Notes: a model not told the origin generated them from the sequence alone. Positions 21,620 through 34,308 are shown, counted from the stretch's first letter. The stretch: DNA of 64,000 bases from Cellulomonas sp. C5510 (GCF_019797765.1 NZ_CP081862.1:1116001-1180000), one strand, 5' to 3'. Numbers and translations: made by a program.

Positions 21620-21841
21620 GTGGAAGGCGAGCTGCAGCGTGTCGTGGGTGAGCAGGTCCGTCGCGTGCGGGCGGAGCGTGGTCTGAGCCAGGAGGCGCTC
21701 GCCGACGCGCTCGGCGTGCACCGCACGTACCTGGGTGCGGTGGAGCGCGGCGAGCGCAACCTCACCCTGCGGACGGTGGAGCGGCTCGCGGACCGGCTCG
21801 CCGTGGACGTGCGCGACCTGCTGGAGCCCGCCGGACGGTGA
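21620..21841 (+). CDS. Small XRE-family helix-turn-helix regulator, copy 2
   Basis: 73 residues, single Cro/C1-type domain with LSQEALADALGVHRTYLGAVE and GERNLTLRTVERLADRL. It matches copy 1 at about 70% of positions; the recognition-helix segment VHRTYxGAVERGERNLTLRTVERLA is nearly invariant, so both probably bind the same site. The GTG start aligns with copy 1. A tandem duplication roughly 540 bases apart is the simplest origin. It precedes the small protein at 21955 by about 110 bases but is not clearly cotranscribed with it. Function beyond DNA binding is unknown. Confidence 0.75.
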   Translation: MEGELQRVVGEQVRRVRAERGLSQEALADALGVHRTYLGAVERGERNLTLRTVERLADRLAVDVRDLLEPAGR

Positions 21842-21954
21842 TCCGCCGTCCCCTGTGGACGACCGGCCTCCCGTGTCAGTACCCCCGCCCATGGTGGTCA
21901 CCACCCGAGGGGGAGCAGTCCCGGACCCCTCGCGACACGAGCGGAGGAGGAGCC

Positions 21955-26050
<4,096 letters not shown>

Positions 26051-26150
26051 CGCGGGGCGAGGGTCCGGGGCGCCGTCGGCTCCTGCCGGGTGCCGGGAGG
26101 CTCCGGCCGGACGTCGCGCGGCTCGTGCGGCACCGGACCATACTGATCGC

Positions 26151-26564
26151 GTGATCTCGATCGAGCGGGCGGAGCTGCTGCAGGCCGCGGGGCTGCTGTG
26201 GGCACCCCGCTCGGGCGACCGGTTCGCACTGCGGCAGCCGGGCCTCGCGGGCGAGGTCTTCACCATCAGCGAGATGACCATCGAGCCGCACACGTACCCC
26301 ACGGGCACGGTCCTCGGCTTCAACGGCACGACGGAGTGGGCGCTGGACTCGGTGACCCAGGACGACGCCCTGTGGCTGCCCCGCGAGGACCAGCTCCGCG
26401 AGCTGCTGGGCGGGACGTTCCGCAGCCTGGCGCGCGCGCTCGACGGCTCCTACCTCGTGGTCGCCGAGCTCCCCGGGCAGCCGGAGCGGTCGTTCGCGGC
26501 GACGGACGCGGCCGACGCCTACGCGGACGCCGTCCTGGCCCTGGTGTCGGCGGCGCGCGTCTGA
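26151..26564 (+). CDS. Conserved hypothetical protein upstream of gatCAB
   Basis: 137 residues starting at GTG 26151, with CATACT six bases upstream, which predicts a leaderless message. It begins with ISIERAELLQAAGLLWAP and GDRFALRQPG, has a beta-rich middle (SEMTIEPHTYPTGTVLGFNG), then WALDSVTQDDALWLPREDQL and a C-terminal helix. There is no signal peptide or membrane segment. I recall similar proteins, conserved just upstream of gatC in related genomes and sometimes carrying a pilus-assembly label that nothing here supports. Position suggests a housekeeping role. Treat as unknown. Confidence 0.7.
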   Translation: MISIERAELLQAAGLLWAPRSGDRFALRQPGLAGEVFTISEMTIEPHTYPTGTVLGFNGTTEWALDSVTQDDALWLPREDQLRELLGGTFRSLARALDGSYLVVAELPGQPERSFAATDAADAYADAVLALVSAARV

Positions 26565-26632
26565 GACCGGCGGGTCGCGCGCCCGGCCGCACCGTGCCTG
26601 GGGACGACGCCGGTCGGGGACCGTTCCGCGAC

Positions 26633-26645
26633 TAGACTCGCGGCC
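26633..26645 (+). promoter_or_regulatory. Leaderless promoter of gatCAB
   Basis: TAGACT at 26633-26638 lies 7 bases before the gatC ATG (26646). It is identical in sequence and spacing to the box before the cysteine desulfurase gene, and no ribosome-binding site lies between it and the ATG. Confidence 0.62.
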
Positions 26646-26942
26646 ATGTCCTCCCTCTCTCGTGACGAGGTCGCGCGCGTCGCGGGCCTGGCGCGGATCG
26701 ACCTGACCCCCGAGGAGCTCGACCGTCTCGCCGGCGAGCTCGACGTGATCGTCGAGTCGGTCGCCCGGGTCAGCGAGGTCGCGACGCCCGACGTGCCGGC
26801 GACCAGCCACCCGCTGCCGATGACCAACGTGTTCCGCCCGGACGTACCCGAGCAGCCGCTGACGCAGGATCAGGCCCTGTCCGGCGCGCCGGCGTCGGAG
26901 GACGGCAAGTTCCTCGTCCCGCAGATCCTCGGGGAGGAGTGA
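26646..26942 (+). CDS. gatC: Asp-tRNA(Asn)/Glu-tRNA(Gln) amidotransferase subunit C
   Basis: Small clamp-like subunit that holds GatA to GatB in the amidotransferase making Gln-tRNA(Gln) and/or Asn-tRNA(Asn) from mischarged tRNA. 98 residues, typical. Landmarks are [20 protein letters not shown] at the N-terminus, the central PTS-like [22 protein letters not shown], and the C-terminal [13 protein letters not shown]. First gene of gatC-gatA-gatB, with one base between its stop and the gatA ATG. Confidence 0.95.
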   Translation: MSSLSRDEVARVAGLARIDLTPEELDRLAGELDVIVESVARVSEVATPDVPATSHPLPMTNVFRPDVPEQPLTQDQALSGAPASEDGKFLVPQILGEE

Positions 26943-26943
26943 G

Positions 26944-28458
26944 ATGACCGACCTGACCCGTCTGTCCGCCGCGGAGATCGCCGACAGGCTCGCCGCGCGC
27001 GAGGTCACCAGCGTCGAGGTCACGCAGGCGCACCTGGACCGGATCGCCGCCGTCGAGCCCGCCGTGCACGCGTACCTGCACGTGTCGGCCGAGCAGGCGC
27101 TGGCCACCGCCGCCGACGTCGACGCGCGCCGCGCCGCGGGCGAGGACCTGCACCCGCTCGCCGGCGTGCCGATCGCCGTCAAGGACGTCGTCGTCACGCA
27201 GGGCCTGCCGACCACCGCCGGCTCGAAGATCCTCGAGGGCTGGGTGCCGCCGTACGACGCGACCCTGGTCGAGCGGATCAAGGCCGCCGGGCTGCCGATC
27301 CTCGGCAAGACCAACATGGACGAGTTCGCCATGGGGTCGTCGACCGAGCACTCGGCCTACGGCAACACGCACAACCCGTGGGACCTCGAGCGCATCCCCG
27401 GCGGCTCCGGCGGCGGGTCCGCCGCGGCGGTCGCGGCGTACGAGGCACCGCTGGCCATCGGCACCGACACCGGCGGCTCGATCCGCCAGCCGGGCGCCGT
27501 CACCGGCACCGTCGGCGTGAAGCCGACGTACGGCTCGGTGTCCCGCTACGGCCTGATCGCGCTGGCCTCGTCGCTGGACCAGGCCGGCCCGGTCACGCGC
27601 ACCGTGCTCGACTCGGCCCTGCTGCACGAGCTCATCGGCGGGCACGACCCGCGCGACTCGACGTCCATCCCGGAGCCGCTGCCCGGCCTGGTCGCGGCGG
27701 CCCGCGAGGGCGCCACCGGCGACCTCACCGGCGTGCGCGTCGGCGTGGTCCGGGAGCTGCAGGGCGAGGGCTACCAGCCCGGCGTGCTCGCGCGGTTCGA
27801 GGAGTCGCTGGAGCTGCTCCGCGGCGCGGGTGCCGAGATCGTCGAGGTCTCCTGCCCGCACTTCGAGTACGCGCTCGGCGCCTACTACCTGATCCTGCCG
27901 TCCGAGGCGTCCAGCAACCTGGCCAAGTTCGACGGCATGCGGTTCGGCCTGCGGGTCGAGCCGTCCGAGGGGCCCGTGACCGCCGAGCGCGTCATGGCCG
28001 CGACCCGCGGGGCCGGCTTCGGCGACGAGGTGAAGCGCCGCATCATCCTCGGCACCTACGCCCTGTCGGCGGGCTACTACGACGCCTACTACGGCTCGGC
28101 CCAGAAGGTCCGCACCCTGATCCAGCGCGACTTCGCGAACGCGTTCGCGCAGGCCGACGTGCTGGTGTCGCCGACGGCGCCGACCACGGCGTTCAGGCTC
28201 GGCGAGAAGCTGGACGACCCGCTGGCGATGTACCTCAACGACGTCGCCACCATCCCGGCGAACCTCGCCGGCGTGCCGGGCATGTCGCTGCCGAACGGCC
28301 TGTCGGACGACGGCCTGCCCGTCGGCTTCCAGGTGCTGGCCCCGGCGAAGGCCGACGACCGGCTGTACCGCGTGGGCGCCGCGCTCGAGGCGCTGCTGGA
28401 GAAGAACTGGGGCGGCCCGCTGCTGGCCAAGGCTCCCGAGCTGGAGGTGGGCGAGTGA
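26944..28458 (+). CDS. gatA: Glutamyl/aspartyl-tRNA amidotransferase subunit A
   Basis: Amidase subunit that hydrolyses glutamine and channels ammonia to GatB. 504 residues. The Ser-cisSer-Lys triad is visible: K80 in PIAVKDVV, S155 in the Gly/Ser-rich [12 protein letters not shown] loop and S179 in [11 protein letters not shown], the same spacing as in staphylococcal GatA. The C-terminal [20 protein letters not shown] is also typical. The start is one base after the gatC stop; its own stop overlaps gatB by four bases. Complete and ordinary. Confidence 0.97.
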   Translation: MTDLTRLSAAEIADRLAAREVTSVEVTQAHLDRIAAVEPAVHAYLHVSAEQALATAADVDARRAAGEDLHPLAGVPIAVKDVVVTQGLPTTAGSKILEGWVPPYDATLVERIKAAGLPILGKTNMDEFAMGSSTEHSAYGNTHNPWDLERIPGGSGGGSAAAVAAYEAPLAIGTDTGGSIRQPGAVTGTVGVKPTYGSVSRYGLIALASSLDQAGPVTRTVLDSALLHELIGGHDPRDSTSIPEPLPGLVAAAREGATGDLTGVRVGVVRELQGEGYQPGVLARFEESLELLRGAGAEIVEVSCPHFEYALGAYYLILPSEASSNLAKFDGMRFGLRVEPSEGPVTAERVMAATRGAGFGDEVKRRIILGTYALSAGYYDAYYGSAQKVRTLIQRDFANAFAQADVLVSPTAPTTAFRLGEKLDDPLAMYLNDVATIPANLAGVPGMSLPNGLSDDGLPVGFQVLAPAKADDRLYRVGAALEALLEKNWGGPLLAKAPELEVGE

Positions 28459-29966
28459 GCACCCGGAGCGTCGACCTGGTCGACTACGACGAGGCCGTGG
28501 CCCGGTTCGACCCGGTCATCGGCATCGAGGTGCACGTCGAGCTCGGCACCGCCACCAAGATGTTCGACGGTGCCCCGCAGACGTTCGGCGCAGAGCCCAA
28601 CACCGCCGTCACGCCGGTGTCGCTCGGCCTGCCCGGGGCGCTGCCGGCCGTCAACGGCACCGCCGTGGAGTACGCCATCCGCATCGGCCTGGCGCTCAAC
28701 TGCGAGATCGCGGAGTCCTGCCGGTTCGCGCGGAAGAACTACTTCTACCCGGACGTCCCCAAGAACTTCCAGACCTCGCAGTACGACGAGCCGATCGCGC
28801 ACGACGGGTACCTCGACGTCGAGCTCGAGGACGGCACCGTGTTCCGCGTCGAGATCGAGCGCGCGCACATGGAGGAGGACGCGGGCAAGAACACCCACGT
28901 CGGCGGGTCCACGGGCCGGATCCACGGCGCGGAGTACTCGCTGGTCGACTACAACCGGGCGGGCATCCCGCTCGTGGAGATCGTCACCCGGCCGATCACC
29001 GGTGCGGGCGAGCGCGCGCCCGAGGTCGCCCGGGCGTACGTGCAGACGCTCCGCGACATCTTCCGCGCCCTCGAGGTGTCGGAGGCCCGGATGGAGCGCG
29101 GCAACGTGCGGGCGGACGTCAACGTGTCGTTGCGGCCGACGTCGACGTCGCCGCTGGGTACCCGCACCGAGACCAAGAACGTCAACTCGTTCCGGTCGGT
29201 CGAGCGCGCGGTCCGGTACGAGATCAGCCGCCAGGCCGCGATCCTCGACGCCGCCGGGACCGTCACGCAGGAGACGCGGCACTGGCACGAGGACACCGGT
29301 GTCACGACGGCGGGCCGCGTGAAGTCCGACGCCGAGGACTACCGGTACTTCCCGGAGCCCGACCTCGTGCCCGTCGCACCGTCCCGTGCGTGGGTGGAGG
29401 AGATCCGCGCCGCGCTGCCCGAGCTCCCGGCCGCCCGCCGGCGTCGGCTGCAGGGCGAGTGGGGCTACGCCGACGCCGAGATGCGCGACGTGGTGAACGC
29501 GGGGGCCGTCGAGCTCATCGAGGCCACCGTGGCCGCGGGCGCGAGCCCCGCCGCGGCCCGCAAGTGGTGGATGGGGGAGCTCGCGCGCACCGCCAAGACG
29601 CAGGACGTCGAGCTCGGCGAGCTCCCGATCACCCCGGCGCAGATCGGCCAGCTCCAGCAGCTGGTCGACGCGGGCCGCATCAACGACAAGCTCGCGCGGC
29701 AGGTGCTCGAGGGCGTGCTCGCCGGCGAGGGGGACCCGGAGGCGGTCGTCGTCGCGCGCGGGCTCGAGGTCGTGTCGGACGACGGTCCTCTGCTCGAGGC
29801 CATCGACGCCGCCCTCGCGGCGCAGCCCGACATCGCCGAGAAGATCCGGTCCGGCAACCTCGGGCCGGTCGGCGCGATCATCGGGTCGGTCATGAAGGCC
29901 ACGCGCGGTCAGGCCGACGCAGGGCGCGTGCGGGAGCTCGTGCTCGAGCGGGTCGCCCAGGGCTGA
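28455..29966 (+). CDS. gatB: Aspartyl/glutamyl-tRNA amidotransferase subunit B
   Basis: Kinase-like subunit that activates the misacylated tRNA and performs the amidation. About 503 residues from GTG 28455, overlapping the gatA stop as GTGA. It shows [17 protein letters not shown] at the N-terminus, [18 protein letters not shown], the [11 protein letters not shown] motif, and a C-terminal YqeY-like tail domain ([20 protein letters not shown]). The tail binds the tRNA elbow. Followed at once by a strong hairpin that probably ends the operon. Confidence 0.97.
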   Translation: MSTRSVDLVDYDEAVARFDPVIGIEVHVELGTATKMFDGAPQTFGAEPNTAVTPVSLGLPGALPAVNGTAVEYAIRIGLALNCEIAESCRFARKNYFYPDVPKNFQTSQYDEPIAHDGYLDVELEDGTVFRVEIERAHMEEDAGKNTHVGGSTGRIHGAEYSLVDYNRAGIPLVEIVTRPITGAGERAPEVARAYVQTLRDIFRALEVSEARMERGNVRADVNVSLRPTSTSPLGTRTETKNVNSFRSVERAVRYEISRQAAILDAAGTVTQETRHWHEDTGVTTAGRVKSDAEDYRYFPEPDLVPVAPSRAWVEEIRAALPELPAARRRRLQGEWGYADAEMRDVVNAGAVELIEATVAAGASPAAARKWWMGELARTAKTQDVELGELPITPAQIGQLQQLVDAGRINDKLARQVLEGVLAGEGDPEAVVVARGLEVVSDDGPLLEAIDAALAAQPDIAEKIRSGNLGPVGAIIGSVMKATRGQADAGRVRELVLERVAQG

Positions 29967-30008
29967 CCGGTTGCGGCGGCGGGCCTGAGCGGGCCGCCGC
30001 CGCACCGG
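29967..30008 (+). terminator. Probable terminator after gatCAB
   Basis: A long near-perfect GC-rich hairpin beginning directly at the gatB stop (arms about 29967-29984 and 29991-30008, one bulged base, short loop). No T-run follows, so it may be an L-shaped GC hairpin or an mRNA-stabilising stem. Confidence 0.6.
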
Positions 30009-30182
30009 ACGACCGGAGCGACCCGGCGATCTGACGGTGTCGTCACGCCGACGACCCGGCCGGGGCGCCGCGCCGACGACAGGACCGCGCTCCAGCGCGG
30101 CCGTCGACGCGCGACGTGGGGGAGCCCGAAACACGCCCGTGACGACGTCTGCCTAGGCTCGGGCAGGACGACAGGAGGCCTC

Positions 30183-30728
30183 ATGGACAAGCCGACGCTC
30201 GAGGGCGAGATGATCCGCCTGCGGCCGATCCGGGCGGAGGACGCGCCGGCGATGTGGGACATGGTCAGCGACCCGGAGGGGAGACGGACCACGGGGACGA
30301 CGACCGTCTTCACACGCGAGCAGGTCGAGCGCTGGTGCGCGACCGTCGCGGACCGGCCGGGCCGGATCGACCTGGCGATCACGGCGAACGGGTCGGACGA
30401 GTACCTGGGCGAGATCGTCCTGAACGAGATCGACGAGGTGGTCGGGTCGGCGAACCTGCGCCTCGTCATGCGTCCGGCCTACCGCGGGCGCGGCTACGGC
30501 ACGGAGGCGATCGAGCTGGTGCTCGGCCTGGCGTTCGACGGCATCGGGCTGCATCGTGTCGGCCTGGACGTCCTGAGCATCAACGCCCGCGCGTTCTCCC
30601 TGTACGAGAACATCGGGTTCCGGGTCGAGGGGCGCCTGCGCGACGCCTACCGCGACGGGGACGGCTGGTGCGACGCGATCATGATGGCGATGCTCGAGGA
30701 CGAGTACCGCACCCAGCGCGCCGCCTGA
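30183..30728 (+). CDS. GNAT acetyltransferase, RimJ/RimL-like
   Basis: 181 residues. It shows the layout of the RimJ/RimL class: an N-terminal EGEMIRLRPIRAEDAPAMW, the acetyl-CoA loop VMRPAYRGRGYGTEAIEL near residue 100, and C-terminal LHRVGLDVLSINARAFSLYE with IGFRVEGRLRDAYR. Such enzymes acetylate protein N-termini, amino-acid conjugates or antibiotics; the acceptor cannot be read. ATG 30183 is preceded by AGGAGG about 5 bases upstream and by TAGGCT roughly 25 bases upstream, so this message has a real leader, unlike many neighbours. It is followed by a bidirectional terminator. Confidence 0.85.
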   Translation: MDKPTLEGEMIRLRPIRAEDAPAMWDMVSDPEGRRTTGTTTVFTREQVERWCATVADRPGRIDLAITANGSDEYLGEIVLNEIDEVVGSANLRLVMRPAYRGRGYGTEAIELVLGLAFDGIGLHRVGLDVLSINARAFSLYENIGFRVEGRLRDAYRDGDGWCDAIMMAMLEDEYRTQRAA

Positions 30729-30828
30729 CTCCCGCGCGCGAGGGGGCGTGCGCCGGGCGCACGTCGCCCCGCCGGGCGCACGCCGCCCACCGGGGGCGCC
30801 GCGCCGCTCGGTCTCCCGGGGGACAGCG

Positions 30829-30868
30829 CGAGGCGCCGGCCCCCGGGAGGGAGGGGACCGGCGCCTCG
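30829..30868. terminator. Bidirectional terminator between GNAT and DoxX genes
   Basis: A perfect 11-bp inverted repeat (30829-30839 with 30858-30868) around an 18-base loop. It sits between the convergent acetyltransferase (plus) and first DoxX gene (minus) and would serve both. Confidence 0.75.
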
Positions 30869-30880
30869 GGTCGGTGTGGC

Positions 30881-31444
30881 TCAGACGAGCCAGCGGTTCT
30901 TCTGCACGACCGGCAGGCTCTTCCACCAGCGGCCGAGGCCCCAGGTGTCGCCGCCCGCGGCGAACGCCACGAGGATCAGGGCCAGCGCGTACACGATGTG
31001 GTAGTCGACCAGGGGGTTGGTCGAGCCGGACTGCAGCGGCCACTCGGCGGCCCACATCATCAGCATGATGGCGGTGCCGGCGACGGCGGCCACGCGGGTG
31101 CCGATGCCGAGCATCACCGCGGCGCCGACGCCGAGCATGCCGAGCATGAACAGCACGTCGGTGACCGGGCTGGCGATGCCCTGGAAGAAGCCCTGGAACG
31201 GGCCGACGACGGCGGGGCTGTTGAGGAAGCCCTGGCTCGGCGCCCCGCCGTTGATCCAGGCGTTCTCGGAGGGCGTCGAGTAGCCCAGGCCGAAGGTCTT
31301 GTCGAGGAACGCCCAGAGGAAGATGAAGCCGGTCGCCAGGCGCAGGCCCGCGAGCGTCCGGCGCGCGGCGACCGACGTGAGGACGTCGTCGTGCGTGCGG
31401 GTCTCGGTGGTGCCGCTGGTCCGGGTGGGGGTGATCGTGGCCAT
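30881..31444 (-). CDS. DoxX-family membrane protein, copy 1
   Basis: About 187 residues with four predicted membrane helices. After a polar Thr-rich N-terminus come LRLATGFIFLWAFLDKTFGLG, the exported-looking loop WINGGAPSQGFLNS, LFMLGMLGVGAAVMLGIG, and two later helices before a basic WWKSLPVVQKNRW tail. This matches the DoxX/DoxD-like family, linked to thiosulfate:quinone oxidoreductase in archaea and to redox or thiol stress in actinobacteria. The function here is unproven. Copy 2 at 31789-32355 is nearly identical through the core. The upstream region carries two DosR-like dyads in the same layout as copy 2, suggesting hypoxia or redox control. Confidence 0.85.
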   Translation of the reverse strand: MATITPTRTSGTTETRTHDDVLTSVAARRTLAGLRLATGFIFLWAFLDKTFGLGYSTPSENAWINGGAPSQGFLNSPAVVGPFQGFFQGIASPVTDVLFMLGMLGVGAAVMLGIGTRVAAVAGTAIMLMMWAAEWPLQSGSTNPLVDYHIVYALALILVAFAAGGDTWGLGRWWKSLPVVQKNRWLV

Positions 31445-31479
31445 CGTCTGCTCACGTCCGTTCAGGTAGGTCGTCGTCC

Positions 31480-31610
31480 TTGTGATGACATTCCCAATCT
31501 CCACCCGCGTGGGGCCGGACGCCTTGGCCGAAAGTCCCAGGTCCCCGCCCGAAACCGTCAGGGAGGCCCGAAATGGGCCGCTCGTGAGGATGGTTCGGGA
31601 CCTTGGACCC
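31480..31610 (-). promoter_or_regulatory. Regulatory region of DoxX copy 1: conserved block plus two DosR-like boxes
   Basis: Reading away from the gene on the plus strand, first comes a 21-base block (31480-31500, ending TTCCCAATCT) that differs from the copy-2 block at two positions. Next is a dyad TGGCCGAAAGTCCC (31525-31538), which reads GGGACTTTCGGCCA on the gene's strand. Last is GGGACCTTGGACCC (31597-31610). The two 14-base boxes start 72 bases apart, exactly as upstream of copy 2. The half-sites GGGAC and GTCCC are those of the DosR/DevR (NarL-family) operator. Confidence 0.6.
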
Positions 31611-31699
31611 ACGGCGGAGGGTGGAGGCGTCGGTCGCCACTCCGACGACCGGTGCCCGGGCGCGCCGGACCCGGGACCCAGGTCCTGGGTCCGGCACGC

Positions 31700-31781
31700 C
31701 GAGGCGCCCGCCCCGCAGCAACGGGACGGGCGCCTCGGGCCGGCCTCGCGGCGGGGTGGGCGCAGTCCGCCCGCCCCGCCG
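31700..31781. terminator. Hairpins downstream of DoxX copy 2
   Basis: Two stems lie between the copy-2 stop and the copy-1 regulatory boxes. One pairs CGGCGGGG...CCCCGCCG across 31749-31781, with one G-T wobble. The other pairs GAGGCGCCCG with CGGGCGCCTC across about 31700-31737. They probably terminate copy-2 transcription and insulate copy 1. A further 9-bp dyad lies at 31674-31692. Confidence 0.55.
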
Positions 31782-31788
31782 CCGCGGG

Positions 31789-32355
31789 TCAGCGCAGCCA
31801 GCGCTGCGCGCGGACCACCGGCAGCTCGCGCCACCAGCGCCCCAGGCCCCACGTGTCGCTCGCCAGGCAGGTCGCCAGCACGACGAGGGTCAGCGCGTAG
31901 ATGATGTGGTAGTCCACCAGCGGGTTGGTGGAGCCCTCGACGAGCGGCCACTCGGCCATCCACATCATCACCATGATGATCGAGCCGGACCACGCGGCGA
32001 CGCGCATCCCGATGCCGAGCATGACGGCGGCGCCGACGCCGAGCATGCCGAGCATGAACAGGACGTCCGTCAGCGGGCTGGCGATGCCCTGGAAGAAGCC
32101 CTGGAACGGGCCGACGACGGCGGGGCTGTTGAGGAAGCCCTGGCTCGGCGTCCCGCCGTTGATCCAGGCCCGCTCGGACGGCGTGGCGTAGCCGAGCCCG
32201 AACGTCTTGTCGAGGAACGCCCACAGGAAGATGAAGCCGGTGGCGAGGCGGGTCAGGGCCAGCACACGGCGCGCGGTGAGGGAGGTGACCACCTCCTCCT
32301 GAGCCGGCAGGGCGGTGGTGGTGGAGCTGCTGCGAGGTGTCACGGTCGCGGTCAT
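31789..32355 (-). CDS. DoxX-family membrane protein, copy 2
   Basis: 188 residues, four predicted helices with the same architecture as copy 1. Its LTRLATGFIFLWAFLDKTFG, SQGFLNSPAVVGPFQGFFQG and MLGMLGVGAAVMLGIG segments are shared with copy 1; differences cluster in the N-terminal tail and the last helix. ATG 32355 has a purine-rich GGAGGCT about 5 bases upstream. The strong similarity of both coding and upstream sequence points to a segmental duplication that kept the promoter. Role probably redox-related at the membrane; no partner oxidoreductase is encoded next to it. Confidence 0.86.
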   Translation of the reverse strand: MTATVTPRSSSTTTALPAQEEVVTSLTARRVLALTRLATGFIFLWAFLDKTFGLGYATPSERAWINGGTPSQGFLNSPAVVGPFQGFFQGIASPLTDVLFMLGMLGVGAAVMLGIGMRVAAWSGSIIMVMMWMAEWPLVEGSTNPLVDYHIIYALTLVVLATCLASDTWGLGRWWRELPVVRAQRWLR

Positions 32356-32381
32356 GAGAGCCTCCGGTCGGGTTCACGTCT

Positions 32382-32513
32382 TTGTGACGACGTTCCCAAT
32401 CTGGCGGCGACCGTCCGGGGTGCGCACGGGCCGAAGGTCCCGGGCCGTCCCGGAGCGGCTCCCGCCAGCGGTTCCCCGGGGGCTGCGCGGCTCGTCTCCG
32501 GGACCGAGGTCCC
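32382..32513 (-). promoter_or_regulatory. Regulatory region of DoxX copy 2: conserved block plus two DosR-like boxes
   Basis: A 21-base block at 32382-32402 (ends TTCCCAATCT) is followed by the dyad GGGCCGAAGGTCCC at 32428-32441 and the perfect palindromic halves GGGACC-GA-GGTCCC at 32500-32513. The 72-base offset between boxes equals that upstream of copy 1. The distal box is the best DosR-like site in the window. Confidence 0.65.
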
Positions 32514-32528
32514 AGCCGGGGCGGCTCC

Positions 32529-32590
32529 GCGCATGACCGGCTCCGTGCATCGACCGGCTCAGCGCGTCGACCGGCTCAGCGCATCGACTG
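32529..32590. repeat. Short tandem repeat over the photolyase 3' end
   Basis: About four imperfect copies of a 15-17 base unit like GCATCGACCGGCTCAGC run across the photolyase stop codon (32576-32578). Two central copies are identical except for one base. Probably replication slippage; it adds or removes a few C-terminal residues at most. Confidence 0.6.
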
Positions 32591-33937
32591 GTACGCGCCG
32601 AGGCTGACGGCCCGCTCCCGCGCGTGGTCGACGAGGCGCTCCGGGTAGTCCGGGGCGGCGGAGCGCGGCAGCTTCCAGGGCTCGTGCACCGCGCGCCCCG
32701 GGACGTCCCGCAGCTCGGGCACCCAGCGGCGCACGTAGCGTCCGTCGGGGTCGAACCTCGTGCCCTGCGTCACGGGGTTGAAGATCCGGAAGTACGGTGC
32801 CGCGTCGCGGCCCGTCCCCGCGACCCACTGCCAGTTGAGCTGGTTCTGCGGCACGTCGCCGTCCACCAGCCACGCCATGAAGTGGTCCGCGCCCCGCTGC
32901 CACCGCACGTGCAGGTCCTTGACCAGGAACGACGCGACGACCATCCGCACGCGGTTGTGCATCCAGCCCTCGTGGCGGAGCTGCCGCATCCCGGCGTCGA
33001 CGAGCGGGTAGCCGGTGCGTCCCGAGGCCCAGGCGTCGAACGCCTCCTGCTCGCGGGCCCCCGTCGCCCACGCGTCCTCGGGCACGACCGGCGTCATCGA
33101 CTCCCGGACGGCCCGCGGGTGGTGCAGCAGCACGTCGGCGTGGAACTCGCGCCAGGCGATCTGGCTGCGGAACGTCTCGGCGCCCTCACCGCGCCGGCTC
33201 GCCAGGTCGGCCAGGATCGTCCGCGGGTGGATCTCGCCCCACTTCAGCGGGACCGACAGCCGCGACGTGCTGTCCAGGTCCGGGCGGTCGCGCTCGTCGG
33301 CGTACCGTGCGACCCGGTCGTCCAGCACCTCGGCCCACCGTTCGAGCGCGGCGGCCTCGCCGGCGGTCGGCAGCTCGAGACCGTCCGGCACCGGGGCGTC
33401 CGGGACGAGCTCACCCGGCCCGGCGTCCGCGAACGCCACCCGGCGGGCTGTCGCCACCGCGTCCGGGGCCGGGGAGCGCCAGCCGTGCTCGTGCCACGCC
33501 CGCCGGAACGGGGTGAACACCTGGTACGGGTTGCCCGAGCCGTTGCGGACACGTCCGGGCGTGACGGCGTAGGGCGATCCCGTCCGGACCAGGGGGACGT
33601 CCTCGTCGGCGAGCAGGCGCTCGAGGGCGCCGTCGCGGCGCCGCCCGTACGGCTCGACGGAGGCCGCGACGTGCACCCCGGAGGCGCCGACCTCGCGCGC
33701 CAGGCTGGGCACGACGTCGCACGGGTCACCGCGGCGCACCAGCAGCCGCCCGCCGGTCTGCGCGTCGAGTGCCGCGAGGCTCCGGGCCAGGTACGCGCGG
33801 CGCGGCGCACCCGCCGCCGCCCAGAGCCGCGGGTCCAGCACGTAGAGCGCCACGACGTCGCCCTCGTCCGCCGCCGCGTGCAGCGCCGGGTTGTCACCGA
33901 GGCGCAGGTCGCGGCGGAACCAGTGGATGGCGGTCAT
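32576..33937 (-). CDS. phr: Deoxyribodipyrimidine photolyase (class I CPD type)
   Basis: Uses blue light and FAD to split cyclobutane pyrimidine dimers. About 453 residues. The N-terminal antenna-binding Rossmann domain starts TAIHWFRRDLRLGDNPAL. The C-terminal FAD domain has SQIAWREFHADVLLHHP, GMRQLRHEGWMHNRVRM, the helix ASFLVKDLHVRWQRG, and DGDVPQNQLNWQWVAGTG followed by RIFNPVTQGTRFDPDG. ATG 33937 follows a minus-strand TACGGT box (plus 33944-33949) by 6 bases, so the message is probably leaderless. The longer open frame upstream is not supported. Class I photolyase is more likely than cryptochrome, but the exact antenna cofactor is unknown. Confidence 0.93.
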   Translation of the reverse strand: MTAIHWFRRDLRLGDNPALHAAADEGDVVALYVLDPRLWAAAGAPRRAYLARSLAALDAQTGGRLLVRRGDPCDVVPSLAREVGASGVHVAASVEPYGRRRDGALERLLADEDVPLVRTGSPYAVTPGRVRNGSGNPYQVFTPFRRAWHEHGWRSPAPDAVATARRVAFADAGPGELVPDAPVPDGLELPTAGEAAALERWAEVLDDRVARYADERDRPDLDSTSRLSVPLKWGEIHPRTILADLASRRGEGAETFRSQIAWREFHADVLLHHPRAVRESMTPVVPEDAWATGAREQEAFDAWASGRTGYPLVDAGMRQLRHEGWMHNRVRMVVASFLVKDLHVRWQRGADHFMAWLVDGDVPQNQLNWQWVAGTGRDAAPYFRIFNPVTQGTRFDPDGRYVRRWVPELRDVPGRAVHEPWKLPRSAAPDYPERLVDHARERAVSLGAYQSMR

Positions 33938-33949
33938 CGGCCGACCGTA

Positions 33950-34308
33950 GCCACACCGACCCGAGCCCGCGAGCCTGGCGGGGCGTCGCACCCGGCGCGT
34001 GCCACGTGGGGGCGGAGGGCGGCCGGCGGCAGGGCGGCACGGCACGGGCACGCAGCCGCACGACCCCGGGCAGACGTCGAGGCACCACCGGCCCGGGCGA
34101 TGAGCCGATGGTGCCTCGACTGGGGGTACCTGGGACGGGTCGTCGTCACCAGGTGACCTGGCTGGACCGCGGGCTGGTGGCCCGGTGACCGCCCCGGGGG
34201 AGAGACGGCCGGTGGTCCGACACCGAGTTCAGGGTCCCGCGCGCGCCGACCGCGCGGATGGGCCGATGGTCCCGATCTCGCGGCGCCTCCCGGTGCGTCC
34301 CCGCCAGG
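33950..34308. other. Intergenic region with one long stem
   Basis: About 360 bases between photolyase and the MerR gene, both minus strand. No convincing gene. A perfect 11-bp inverted repeat, TCGAGGCACCA (34077-34087) with TGGTGCCTCGA (34109-34119), encloses a 21-base GC-rich loop. It lies about 190 bases downstream of the MerR stop and may act as a terminator, although no T-run follows. Confidence 0.45.

Noticed and set aside
21083-21841. Restriction-modification controller genes
   Set aside because: Size fits, but no methyltransferase or endonuclease gene is adjacent.
31445-31788. Small open frames in the spacer between DoxX genes
   Set aside because: They overlap hairpins and DosR-like boxes and show no ribosome site or conserved coding. 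The region is better explained as regulatory.
32529-32590. Possible CRISPR-like repeat
   Set aside because: Copies are nearly contiguous, with no unique spacers and no cas genes in the window.
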